DNA of 64,000 nt, from assembly GCA_946811185.2 (NCBI GenBank), contig OX328112.1:27045742-27109741 (forward strand), written 5' to 3'. The position numbers were made by a program, and so were the translations under genes. Of this stretch, positions 22,501 to 31,892 are shown piece by piece. Within the stretch, counting starts at the first letter, position 1. Every line of letters begins with the position of its first letter. The DNA is from Hippopus hippopus. Lineage: Eukaryota; Mollusca; Bivalvia; Cardiida; Cardiidae. The notes beneath the pieces were generated by a model. It saw only the letters and a list, made by a program, of their open reading frames with translations, was not told where the DNA came from and ran no database searches.

Positions 22501-23369
22501 ACACATTTTTGAAATTTAAACAAGAAGCAAGCGGCCCTCCCAAATGGATTAAATGTTACGATGATATGAATAAGTACATCGGACAATATGTGGAAAAAGA
22601 AGGGGTCTCATTGGATCGACAAAATATTCGAAAGAACCCAGGACTTAGAGCTTTGGCAAAACTGTGTCTCAATAGCTTTTGGGGAAAGTTTGGTCAGAGA
22701 CTTAATATGCGACAAACGGAATTTTTTCACGAAAGTCAGGCCAACATGTTTTTTCAACTTTTTTCCGATCCATTGAAGCAACCCATCGATTTTCATATAT
22801 TGTCTAATGATACGATACAAGTCGAATGGCAGTATAAGGACGATTGTCAACCCGAAGATAACAAAACCAATATATATTTGGCAACATTTACAACGTGCTG
22901 GGCCAGACTTAAACTTTACAGTGTACTTGAGGCATTAAACAGAAGAGTCTTGTATTACGATACGGACAGTGTGATATACGTGAGTCGTCCAAATGAGTAT
23001 GATCCACCTCTAGGTGATTACTTGGGTGAACTGACGAATGAGCTTCAGAATGGAGAGTACATTGTGGAGTTTGTGTCTGGGGGGCCAAAAAATTATGCTT
23101 ACAAAACGAATGAAAACAATGAAACTTGTAAAGTGAGGGGATTTACCCTAAATTATAAAAACAGTCAACTCATTAATTTTCATAGCGTGAAAGATATAGT
23201 CACAGACCCTCAAAGTAGTTCAAATATCACTGTGACCAATCCTAGTAAAATTTGTAGGGATAAAAAGAAAAGAAAATTGTATAATAGAGAAGAACAAAAA
23301 AGTTATCAAATGGTTTATACAAAAAGACGAAAAGTAGACCTCTTTGATACAGAGCCATACGGGTTTTGA
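19524..23369 (+). CDS. Protein-primed family B DNA polymerase (Polinton PolB), main body
   Basis: Replicates the element's DNA, by family knowledge initiating from a terminal protein. The frame is open from 19,524; the first methionine in this frame is well inside, so translation presumably depends on the upstream segment. Residue numbers here count from 19,548. In order: Cys/His clusters at about 104-220 (CDKCLKHYDH, CPTCFKVL, CSSCHKYV); Exo I FFDFECS at about 238; a second Cys-rich insert at 262-345; Exo II AHNMKGYDGYF at about 376; Exo III YCRSDVDIL at about 504; two 56-residue repeats at about 571-683; a nuclease-like insert at 697-815 (YEYHGCIFHGCPVC); Pol A DFTSLYP at about 850; Pol B KLCLNSFWGKFG at about 1038; Pol C YYDTDS at about 1136; and a C terminus ending in PYGF. 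All catalytic carboxylates are present, so apart from the upstream TAG the enzyme looks intact. Confidence 0.93.
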   Translation, partial: GKSNLDLVLEHQKVPKSYYNDLVNKNLKQQKQLAEALCQYAGVNADRPASLNDVGAFEELLGVRVMVVSARLGNKFITAPSSDDRPCVYIYLVDDEHFHAITSITGFFSAIYFCDKCLKHYDHREYHECEIKCIVCKRNLCYDEEPVKCANCNMTCRSVECYDEHKKVPLHTKGKKKGQPSGPSQCEKWWKCPTCFKVLRTDKRKKEEHRCGEYQCSSCHKYVMDDHKCYLRATPAKEYYIPKFIFFDFECSQDEMSYCVEGYVPDSKLNCKDCQLPEICKSCSKCQNCKTAWCGKATHRPNFVVAHSVCPICIEKELTPDSVCKGCGTRCEECDNTDLHENEDPGPCPGKCGFREVIFEGADTAEKFGQWLFTDQHEYFKVVAHNMKGYDGYFILEYLIDQSIRPDKIIYNGSKIMYMTVEKDLHMKVIDSLNFLPMKLSALPEAFGLHELKKGWFPHYFNTRENQNYVGPYPDAKDYGYDFMSEKERSELIAWLSERENEIFDFRKEMLEYCRSDVDILRQACMKFRHLLMSATGEEIVVVNKKGKEEKKWVGAVDPFDSVTIASVCMNVFRTKFLEETWRVKLQGNNQWVPAKVIDEKLYIQKGNEWVNESKLKGVKVCKKEFVSTPIAEMEETWRVKLQGNDQWVPAKVIDEKLYIQNGNEWVHESELNGEKVCEKEFVSSPIAKIPPSGYNDQYSKASIQWLEWRAKLDNVHIQHALNEGEKTIPGTRYKLDGYCRETNTVYEYHGCIFHGCPVCFSDNREETYHPLTHQSLDELYALTLKKKTHLENSGMKYICIWDHDFKKQQNQNPELRQFISQLDIMDRLDPRDSFFGGRTNASRLYYKVKENERVKYVDFTSLYPWVNKYCRYPLGHPTVITKDFGDIKDYFGIAKVKIIPPRGLYHPVLPYRSNGKLKFSLCRTCADTESQTPCECTNEQRELTGTWCTPEIETAVRLGYKITKIYEVYHWEESTQYDPKTHEGGLFAQYINTFLKFKQEASGPPKWIKCYDDMNKYIGQYVEKEGVSLDRQNIRKNPGLRALAKLCLNSFWGKFGQRLNMRQTEFFHESQANMFFQLFSDPLKQPIDFHILSNDTIQVEWQYKDDCQPEDNKTNIYLATFTTCWARLKLYSVLEALNRRVLYYDTDSVIYVSRPNEYDPPLGDYLGELTNELQNGEYIVEFVSGGPKNYAYKTNENNETCKVRGFTLNYKNSQLINFHSVKDIVTDPQSSSNITVTNPSKICRDKKKRKLYNREEQKSYQMVYTKRRKVDLFDTEPYGF
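21258..21596 (+). repeat. In-frame 168-bp tandem duplication inside PolB
   Basis: Two units start at 21,261 and 21,429, exactly 168 bp (56 codons) apart. They begin EETWRVKLQGN and share QWVPAKVIDEKLYIQ, GNEWV and EFVS(T/S)PIA. They differ at about a dozen residues, so the duplication is not brand new. Trp, Val and Tyr alternate as in a small beta-rich fold. The unit lies between Exo III and the nuclease-like insert. Confidence 0.9.
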
Positions 23370-23429
23370 TGGTCGACCACTGTCAAATTTGCTTTCAACG
23401 ATATTACGACATTTATATATAAACCTGTA

Positions 23430-23870
23430 AGATATTTCTTCATTGTCACTCAATTCTCAAAAAGAAAAAGAAAGTGTCACTCAATTTTCAAAAAAATGTG
23501 TCAGACAGATACTAAAAACTGTCACACAAATATTAAAAAGTATCACTCATTTTCTTAAAAGTATCACTCATTTTTCAAAAGGGTCACTACCCTCTACGTT
23601 TTTGTACTTTTAAACGTAAATTCCCGTAGGGTCCGTTTCAAAAAAGTGTCACTCATTTTTCAAAAAGGTCACTACCTTCTACGTTTTTGTACTTTTAAAC
23701 GTAATTCCCGTAGGGTCCGTTTCAAAAAAGTGTCACTCATTTTTCAAAAAGTGACACTCATTTTCTAAAAAGTGTCATTCATTTTCTTAAAAGAGTTACT
23801 CATTTTTCAAAAAGTGTCTATCATTTTCTTAAGAATGTCATTCATTTTCTTAAAAGTGTTACTCATCTGT
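23430..23870 (+). repeat. Short tandem repeats just 3' of PolB
   Basis: A unit close to gtgtcactcattttcaaaaa (18-20 bp) recurs about 20 times. Within the array a longer block containing ctctacgtttttgtactttt and taattcccgtagggtccg occurs twice, at about 23,585-23,645 and 23,670-23,730. It follows the polymerase stop by about 60 bp. It could be a replication- or transcription-end element or simple expansion. Confidence 0.8.
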
Positions 23871-24279
23871 TGTTCATCTTATTGTATCATGATTGTATTG
23901 CTTGTAAATAAAAAGATATTAAGAATGAATTTCCCTTTGTGTTTTGAGTTAATGAAACAAGCAAGAAATCGTCAACGTTCTCTATTTGATTTACCAGGTT
24001 CCTCCAACGCGTTATAATTAAGCTTTTTTTTTTTTTTGGGGGGGGGAAACACAGCTTTAGTATATTTAACACAAACATGATCTAAGAAGATGCAAAAATT
24101 ATAGGAAAAATGCAAATTTAAAGCTTAATGTGAAAAATGCATGTAAAAACTGTCGTGTTAAAAGAAAATAAAAGCTGTATGACACCAATACTTTGAATTT
24201 TTTACCACTAGGAAAATTTTCAGATATTCAAAGCAATTTAGCTTTTTTGCTTAAATGATTGACTCCATCTCTGAAGGAG

Positions 24280-24352
24280 TCGAAAATATCGTGAGAAAAG
24301 GAGAAAATGCTGGTTACCAGCATTTTCTCCCCCACCCACAATGCTCCCACAT
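24280..24352 (+). mobile_element. MITE family A core
   Basis: The palindrome ggagaaaatgctggttacca then gcattttctcc is present, with gaaaatatcgtgagaaaagg in front. The outer flanks are missing, so this is a partial copy inside the Polinton. Confidence 0.75.
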
Positions 24353-24746
24353 GCTCTTTACATACAACTGTTGGAAAAAAAAAACAGCAATGCAAAAGTT
24401 ACTGTAGCTTATAAAGCTACCTAATAATCGTAATAGAGAGTGTGCATTGAGGCAAGATCAGACAATGCAGTAGAGCAGGCTGACCTGAGTAACATGTAAA
24501 TTGAAGTCATCAGTCATCTTGTCTCCGATTCAAATTAACACCAATGATAAATAAACTGTTACCAAACAACCCTGTTTCAAAAATCCCTATTGGAAAAAAC
24601 GGGAATATGAAAACACTGTGAGAAAATCCAGTAGCCCGCAAATGCTGCTTTCCTCACACTGTCCCAATCCCTTTAAAGATGATTTCTATCACTCAGACCA
24701 TATCTACCGGAGATACATATTCAATACAACTACTTCTAATTACTTT

Positions 24747-25019
24747 AACTCTTTACCAGACGACAAAATCGTGGACTTGACTGAAATGAAAGTATTATTT
24801 CTTTGCAGACGACAAATCAAATGTGACTTAGAAATTGAAATTTGTTTTGGGAACAGTAGAAAACATTGTGGGAAAAGTAGAAAATGTTGTAGGAAAAGGA
24901 GAAAATGCTGGTTACAAGCATTTTCTCCTTTTACCATCATTCTCCCCTTTTTCCACTATGCTCTCAAAGGGCTTCTTTCGTAGGGTTTTTAGAAGTAGGG
25001 ATTGTGCGGTAAAAGGTTA
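24747..25019 (+). mobile_element. MITE family A copy, near full length
   Basis: Left end aactctttaccagacgacaa (with TTAA just outside) and right end gattgtgcggtaaaaggtta are inverted. The core hairpin is present and its left arm is partly duplicated (gggaaaagtagaaaatgttg). It is nested in the Polinton and therefore inserted after it, or was carried along with it. Confidence 0.85.
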
Positions 25020-25059
25020 GATATATATATATAGAATAGTAAGCTCCTTACTAAAGAAT

Positions 25060-25355
25060 TCAAATAATACTTTAGAATTCATTCCATGTGGAGTAATAGT
25101 ACCAAGAATGTGCATCCAAGATGTTTCTTTCAATAGTCTTTTCCTGTTATTTGAAACTTTCTCAATAGACATAAATGTAAAATCATGAATGCTATGTCCA
25201 GGGGAATTGAAATGTTCTGAAACATTTGTAATCATATCAGGGAAATGTAGAATGTCAAATTTATGTTTATTTATGCGATTGGCACATTTCTGGTGGGTTT
25301 GTCCAACATACTGAAATTTACATTTCTTACATGTAATTAAATATATTATATGTAT
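25060..25355 (-). pseudogene. Penelope-like retroelement fragment: GIY-YIG endonuclease domain
   Basis: On the minus strand the frame is open from 25,355 with no start codon. It reads IIYLITCKKCKFQYVGQT, then SEHFNSPGHS and an ETSWMHILGT segment. The YLI/TC...YVGQT motif, the His-Phe-Asn...Gly-His motif and the final Trp-...-Leu-Gly-Thr block are those of the C-terminal GIY-YIG nuclease of Penelope-like elements (family knowledge). No reverse transcriptase precedes it, so only the 3' end of the retroelement remains, as expected for a 5'-truncated insertion. It lies inside the Polinton. Confidence 0.8.
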
Positions 25356-25359
25356 TTAT

Positions 25360-26109
25360 ATATATTACATCAGTAGAAATGCAGGAAAGGTCTTGCTTTA
25401 TTTAATGCATGCATGATGTAGTACTGCTTGTAAAACAATCAGACTCATGAATGGTTAAGCACTTAATGGTTGAAATGTTTCAGTATGGGAACTTTTTTTG
25501 ACATACACACTCTTTACAATGTATTTTACGGATCAGAATCTCTTCTGATTAGTCCACTTCCTTTTGCAGTTAATTGGTTGTCTAATTTTAGAACGACTGT
25601 CTGATTTCTTAACAGGTCATTTTCGTCATGATCTAAACATAGATAACGTGTCCAATCATGTTTGTCAGTTTATTAACTAGACAACAGGATAAGTAGTTAA
25701 AACAATCTGATGCCATTTCTTGTCCTGGTAAATATCATTTCAAGCTTGTTACTCGGTTTATAAAATTCTCAATGTCAGATATCATAATTGAACGTTTGGG
25801 TCATTTTGAAGCGTTTGCCACACCATTTCTCTGTGTCAGTATGGTTTAATCACTTTTGTATTACACTATGCATGACTCGTTTGTTGAAAATTACAAAGGC
25901 ACTTAAATTACATGTTTAAAAGTGCTTTGTGATGATAGAAGTCGAAAATGTGAAATGAAAGTTTTATACTGAAGTTCTTAACGATAATAAAGTAAATGGA
26001 ACACCGCAGGGCTTAATGAACTTAATAAATGACGGCCTACTTTATTATCCAATCAAGGACGATTTAAATTTAGTCAAATGCAAACGTGTTAAACCATACA
26101 CTAATACCA
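25360..26109. other. No gene seen (inside Polinton)
   Basis: AT-rich non-coding sequence with no recognised repeat family. Confidence 0.4.
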
Positions 26110-27130
26110 GTATGCGTTATAACATATATAAAGCTACTTTTACCTTTTGGTGTTCTTTTATAGTAATCTTTATAGAAAATGGCGTCATTTCCGGCCTCCG
26201 ACTCCTCAAAAATGTATTCCTTACCTTCGTAAATGGAGTTCTTAGCAAAAATTAATACAAATAGGTACCAAGATCATGAATATCGATTCATGAACAATGA
26301 TTTTAGCATTTTTTTGTTAGAGTTACTGCATTAATAGCCTATCTGAAATATTTCAGGTAATATTACGATATCACTTTAATCTCTAGGTGAATTCTGAGTT
26401 CAAAAGTGACTTATCGTGGTTAGAGACCAACAGTGTTAACGTTTATGAATATTTCTAATAAAAGGAAAGTTTTGATATGGAGTGGGGAATGTGAACATTA
26501 TATGGGTAAGTTTTATCTATTTCATCTAATGGTTACAGTAACAGTCTGGTATGCCAGTATCTTGAAGAATATATTCAACCTACGTATCATTTACACAACG
26601 AAAGTTTTAGTTCCACTGGCCAAAGGTCAGCAAGCTTATGTAATGGCCCTATGTCTATCGTGCGTGTATGCCTGTGTCCGCCCATTGTCTCAATTTTCGA
26701 ACAACTTCTTCTCATAAACTACGAGGGTTATTTCAAAGGATTTTACCTGTTTTTTTTTCTTAATGCTAATGCCAGTGCGTATAATAACATATACAAAGGT
26801 TTGTTTTTGTTTTTGTCTTGTGCTGATCTTCTATGGTAATTTTTATAGAAAATGAGGTCATTTTTAACCGCCATCTCACCAGAATGTATTCGTTACCCCC
26901 CATAAATGGATTTCTGAGCGAAAGTTAATACAAGTGGACACAAGGATCACGCAATTCGGTTCATAACAAACGATTTTTAGCCACTTTTTGTTTAAGTTAC
27001 TGTATTAATAGCGTATCTAAAATCTTTCAGGCAACGTTACGATCTCACTATGATCTTTAGGTAAATTTTGACTTCCAATTTGAATTCCAAGCGAAAAATT
27101 ATCGTGGACAGACACCAAGAACGTAAAAGT
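26110..27130 (+). repeat. Two diverged direct repeats of about 330 bp
   Basis: Copy one (26,110-26,440) and copy two (26,775-27,130) share in order: cgttataacatatata, tttttatagaaaatg.cgtcat, aatgtattc.ttacc, gttaatacaa, atgattttagc..ttttt, gttactg.attaatag and ttatcgtgg...gacacc. A fragment at 26,605-26,740 between them resembles the start of the element at 55,668 (ccactggccaaaggtcag). Confidence 0.65.
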
Positions 27131-28074
27131 CGGTCAGTAAATACAGATTGGAGTCATTTAGTGTCAGTGGATGTCAAAAGCGCGTATCACCCACAGCTTT
27201 AACCCCTGTATATCCGTTGTCATTTAAGTGACACCCACAAAACTATACACTTTCTTAGTCCGTGTGACAAGGCCATTCCAATGATACCTATATTGATTCG
27301 ATCTGACTGCAAATAAAAAAGTCGATTTTTCTAGGAAAAGGAGTATCGGCTCTAAAACGGCTGGGAATTGAACGACAAATACGCAGGTCAAAAGGAAAGA
27401 GTAAAGCGTCACGTATCATTTGTCAGGGTTTTCTCAAATTTCATGAATAGAAACTGCCAGAAATTGAAAGAAAGGGTTGAATACCGATTTCTTTGCTTTG
27501 TTTTTCTAAAATGTGGTGCCTTTGCCTACATTTCCTAGAATTAAACTTATCAGTACACGAATTCACTTGCTAGAAGGTTGGGTTGTCAAGAAAAAATCAT
27601 TCCATTGCTGAAAGAAACAACTTCTATAACTTTCGACCAATATCTTACATTTTTGCTAAATCTAATCCATTACTAGGGTTATTAATAATATTTATGTAAA
27701 CATTAACCGGCTCTCTTTATAAGTTACCTTAATCCGATTTCAAGTCAAAAACATTGACATATAAATGGGTACTGGACTTTAAAAGGATGATGCGTCTTGT
27801 CCAATCTTATTTGAGTCATTTAATTTTTTTAATTTAAAGGGAAACGACTTGATTTTTTTTGTCATTTGCATCATAATCAATGATATAAATAGGTACTAGA
27901 CATTAATCCATAGGCTGCTTTGCGGGGGCTTTATGTGGTTTTACACCCAGTGAAGATCCAGGAGCCTGCGAGACTGCACAGAACGAGCTACCAGATCTTG
28001 AGTCTACTCTGTCCGATACAGTGAGAAATTTTTTGCTAAAAATATTTTGGAAAGAGCGATACAAGTGACCATGT

Positions 28075-28472
28075 AATAAAGAACCAGTTTATTGCTGCAA
28101 AGTCGTACGCTCTTTTTTACGGGTTTGATTTACCAGAACGGGTTAAAGGGAAGGGGCGTGACATTGTAAAGTCTAAATAGGGATAAGCGACGAATTGGGG
28201 TGCGATATTGTGAAATATAAACAATAATGAACAAGAAATCGAGTCGTGTCATTGTAAAATGTAAACATATTGTGAGTCATTGTATATTTTCTTAACGTAA
28301 AACATTGTGAGAACTACCATCGAACAATATAATGTCGTAACACATTCAGGAAATAGGATGATTTTTGAGAGAAAATCTCCCTATGTCATTGGCACAGGCA
28401 CTAATAAAGAACCAATTTATTGCTGCAAAGTCGTATGCTCTTTTTACGGTTTTGCTTTATCAGAGCGTATTT
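28075..28472 (+). repeat. Direct repeat pair, about 70 bp, 327 bp apart
   Basis: The landmark string aataaagaaccagtttattg and the following gctgcaaagtcgtacgctc (28,075-28,145) recur with a few changes at 28,402-28,472. It is non-coding and inside the Polinton. Confidence 0.7.
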
Positions 28473-28691
28473 AATAGCAAGATTTTTCCCCATTGTAACA
28501 GCCTATCCTGTTGGAAACATAACAAATCGGATCGGTTTTCATTCTTTGACTCAAAGTATAAAAAGCTTTCCTTGGGAAAGTCAACAAAAAACAACATATT
28601 AAACACACAGACACATAAACATGAACGCATGCATGTACGTACTTTACAAGTTTAAAGATATACATACATGCAGAAACGCTTATTACCCGAA

Positions 28692-28925
28692 ACCCGATCG
28701 GGTAGCTCAGGTAGCTCGTGATCAGAGAGTTGCGGGTTGGATCCCTATTTGAGTTTCAGGCCTCCCACCTCTGATGCATGTGAGAAAGTTGCCAATGGCT
28801 TGGAAAGAAAGTTGTGTTTGTACTGGTGTAAGAAAAGGAAACACACAGATAGGTCCACTGACCTCCGTAATATGACATATGCTGTTAAAGCGGTGTTAAA
28901 CTCGAATACAATACAATACTTACTA
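28692..28925 (+). repeat. tRNA-headed SINE
   Basis: Begins with a tRNA-like head: an A-box-like gtagctcaggtagctcg and a B-box-like gggttggatccc, both slightly degenerate. The body contains tggcttggaaa, shared with the SINE at 36,417, and aaagcggtgttaaactc near the 3' end. It closes with an aatac-type short repeat tail. It lies inside the Polinton. Confidence 0.7.
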
Positions 28926-29725
28926 CCACAAAACTCATTTTATAGTGTAACTGATTAGTGAGAATGAATTACATAATAAGTGAATTGTGCAATTTGATAT
29001 TAATTAGTTTACACCGCTCGAAAAAGAAAGAAAAAAAAACTGAAGACGTAGTGAATGGGGAATTTATCTTTTAAAGCTTGTAAAATATTTTGATAAAATA
29101 TTTCTCGTTTGATAAATGACTTTTCTTTTTTCGCAATGTTCTTGTTCCACCTCAACATGGTGTGTGGGTGTGTGTTTAAGGGTGTATATGACATATAAAT
29201 CGCGCCAAAACCGAGTCTCATTAGCATGGCTGAATAGTTATACGGGGTCGCGGACTCGTCCCGTACCAGCGGACAAGTTCATTAGTCAGTGTTAAATAAC
29301 AGTCAGGGGTTTAGGGATGATAATAAAAAAAGTTTGTACCGGAAAAGAAATACTAGAACACTAACTCTGGTTATACGTACATAATTAAATGTAATTGAAA
29401 AACGATGTTAAACCCGCTCTTAATACAAGTAACTTTGTTCCTTCATTTATGAAGGCTCTTTTCACCTTAAGTGTTGATAAACATAACGTAAAACGAAATA
29501 CGACATTTTCCGATCTCATCTCCTTTAAGATTTCAAATTTGTTTACTAACTATAAATCTCAATTACTTTAACAAATAGATACTACGAGTGTGCTTTAATC
29601 ATGTTTAAAATATAAGGATAATACGTTTTCTTTTTCCCACAGTGTTTTCCGAATCATACATTAAATCGAGTAATTTGATCATAGTTATCAGACGGTGTCT
29701 TTCACGAATAAAGTTTGAGTAATTT

Positions 29726-29798
29726 CTCTTTTTCCCACAATGTTTTTACTGCATCAGTATCTCTTTTCCCCACAATGTTTTTACTGCATCAGTACCTC
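29726..29798 (+). repeat. Tandem duplication, about 36-bp unit
   Basis: cccacaatgtttttactgca then tcagta occurs twice in a row. The cccacaatgttttta word also appears in the Polinton TIR (31,226) and in family A MITEs. Confidence 0.8.
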
Positions 29799-30198
29799 TA
29801 TCACAATTTTGAATAAAAGTTAGCACTGAATTTTGTTAACTTCTTTCATAGTGTACTTTAATGATACATTTCTTGTCTGGACACGCTTCTTGTACTTTTT
29901 GCCACAGGGTAAACTGTTACTACGCAAATTTTGTATTTGGTCCTGGAATAAACGACTTTAACGGTATGATATTGGGGAAAGGTGGGGGGGGGGGGGTCGC
30001 GCTGCATGTTCTGTGAAGTCTAATCTGATCTACATCGTCCACAAAAGGTCAGTGAGTCGCGATTAGCAGCCAAAGGGCTAATAACAATTGGTGGGTCGCG
30101 CCGTCTAATCTTGATCTACACTGTCGGTAAAAAGTCCGCGAGTCGCGACCGGTCAAAGGGTTAAATAATAATTTGGGGCAGAAAGTTATGCTCTCAGT

Positions 30199-31570
30199 AA
30201 TTGTTTAAAGACATCGCAGTAAAATTTATATAACGCAATAACTGACAAAAAGAAACTTAACAATAATAATTGGACGGCTGCATGTTCTTTGTAGTCTGAT
30301 CTTGATCTACACTGTCCTCAAAAGGTCAGTGAGTGGCGCTTGGCAATTAAAAGGGTTAATAATAATTTGGGGCGGAAAGTCAATAATTGTTTAAAGACAT
30401 CGTAGTAAAATTTATATAATGAAATAACCGACAAAAAGAAACTTGACTGGACACGTTTGAACGAGATTAAACGTACTGCTCACATCCTTTACATCAATAA
30501 CCTCCAATAACCCAAATATTGCTGTTTCAAAGTTATGATTTAGGGGGAAATAATATTACCTTATCGTGTTCTGTGTAGTATGATCTTGATCTACACTTAA
30601 ATTTTCAATTCGACATCAATAACCGAAATATTGATCTACACTGTCCGCAACAAACATTAAAGCGCATGTTCTTCTGCAGTCAGACTTTGATCTACAGTGC
30701 CTGTAAAAGGTCAGTGAGTCGCGCGCAACAGCTAAAGGATTAATAATAATTGGACGGCTGCATGTTCTTTGTAGTCTGATCTTGATCTACACTGTCCGCA
30801 ACAAACATTAGAGCGCATGTTCTTCTGCAGTCAGACTTTGATCTACAGTGCCCGTAAAAGGTCAGTGAGTCGCGCGCAACAGCTAAAGGGTTAATAATAA
30901 TTGGGGGGCTCGCGCCGCATGTTCTGCGCAGTCTAATCTTGATCTACACTAGCCGCAACAAAGATCAAACTGAATGTTCTGTGCAGTCTGATCTTCATCT
31001 ACACAAAGGGTTAAGTATAATTAGAAGGTCGCTCAGCATGTTCTGTGTAGTCTGATCTTGATCTACACTGTCCTTAACAAAGATCAAACTGCATATCCTG
31101 TACAGTCTAAGCTCGATCTACATCGTCCATAAAAGGTCAGTTAGTCGCGCTTACCAGCCAATAGGTTTATAATAATTAAAAGGTGGTGGGTTTTATCTCA
31201 ATACCTCGTCCAACCATCTTTTTTCCCACAATGTTTTTACCATTTATCAGAGCTTCAAATTTCGTACCAATAAGGTTTTTCAAATAATGTATACATTGTC
31301 TTCACTTTAAAGACACAATCAAATTACATCTTTAATCAGTCTTCATATACCTCAAAGTATCTTTAGGCGGATTAAGTACCAATCACCAATATTTGAAAAG
31401 CACTTAAAGACGAGTGGCGCTATTGAAAAACAATTCAAATAGATGACATCATAATAACCCGTATACTACACAGTAGGTTAGTCTTCATGGTGAAACAAGT
31501 TTCAACATGTATGTTTCTATAACAACCTAGCATCTTTGTTTACAAGCAAAGAGACGCTATTACTACTACT
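30199..31570 (-). repeat. Right terminal inverted repeat of the Polinton
   Basis: Near-identical complement of 16,741-18,097, ending in ...ctattactactact just before the target duplication. It differs from the left by an extra AGT unit at the tip and only scattered changes. From about 30,000 inward a diverged continuation of the same subrepeats is seen. Confidence 0.9.
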
Positions 31571-31587
31571 ATAGCATATAAAATCTG

Positions 31588-31892
31588 AGCAATGCTGTGT
31601 GAAATAGGCTTTAATGCATCTGTATAAAGTATTGACCACGTCAGCGTGCGCACACTGCCCAGTCTAACATGGGTCAAAACTTTTTGCTATTTGTAAAATT
31701 CGAGCCTGTCAAAGGACTTTTATACATGTACATCTGGATTCAGCCGGTTGTGAGACAAAGTTGATTTTATGGATCCATAATTCAGTAATGTTTTGCTTGG
31801 TATAATACACCAAAAATGGGATCAATGTGTTTCCCTGGTGTATTATACCAAGCGAAACATTACTGATCCCATTTTTTTGCCAGAGCGCGGCT
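31588..31892 (+). mobile_element. MITE family C copy with an extra internal hairpin
   Basis: Starts gagcaatgctgtgtgaaata and ends tttgccagagcgcggctc. Near its 3' end cagtaatgttttgcttggta (31,785 on) is repeated in inverted form at about 31,840-31,870. This gives a long hairpin not seen in other copies. It begins only 12 bp after the Polinton target duplication. Confidence 0.75.

Larger units (their letters stand above)
16741..31570 (+). mobile_element. Polinton/Maverick-type element, 14.8 kb
   Basis: The borders are exact. A 6-bp target duplication ATAGCA lies at 16,735-16,740 and 31,571-31,576. The termini are AGTAGTAATAGCGTCTC on the left and its complement on the right, with one extra AGT unit. 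A 6-bp duplication and AG...CT ends are the known signature of Polintons, and the cargo is a protein-primed family B DNA polymerase, the Polinton hallmark gene. The terminal inverted repeats are about 1.36 kb and nearly identical, which implies recent insertion or ongoing homogenisation. Integrase, FtsK/A32-like ATPase, cysteine protease and capsid genes were searched for by eye among the open frames and not found. From 23.4 to 30 kb the element is non-coding and contains host repeats. It is therefore either a PolB-only derivative moved in trans or a partly decayed Polinton. Confidence 0.87.

Noticed and set aside
20214..23453. Minus-strand and alternative-frame ORFs over the polymerase
   Set aside because: Shadows of the polymerase; codon use and motifs support only the plus-strand frame.
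29218..29280. tRNA-like string gcatggctgaatagttatacg
   Set aside because: No B box and no cloverleaf could be drawn.
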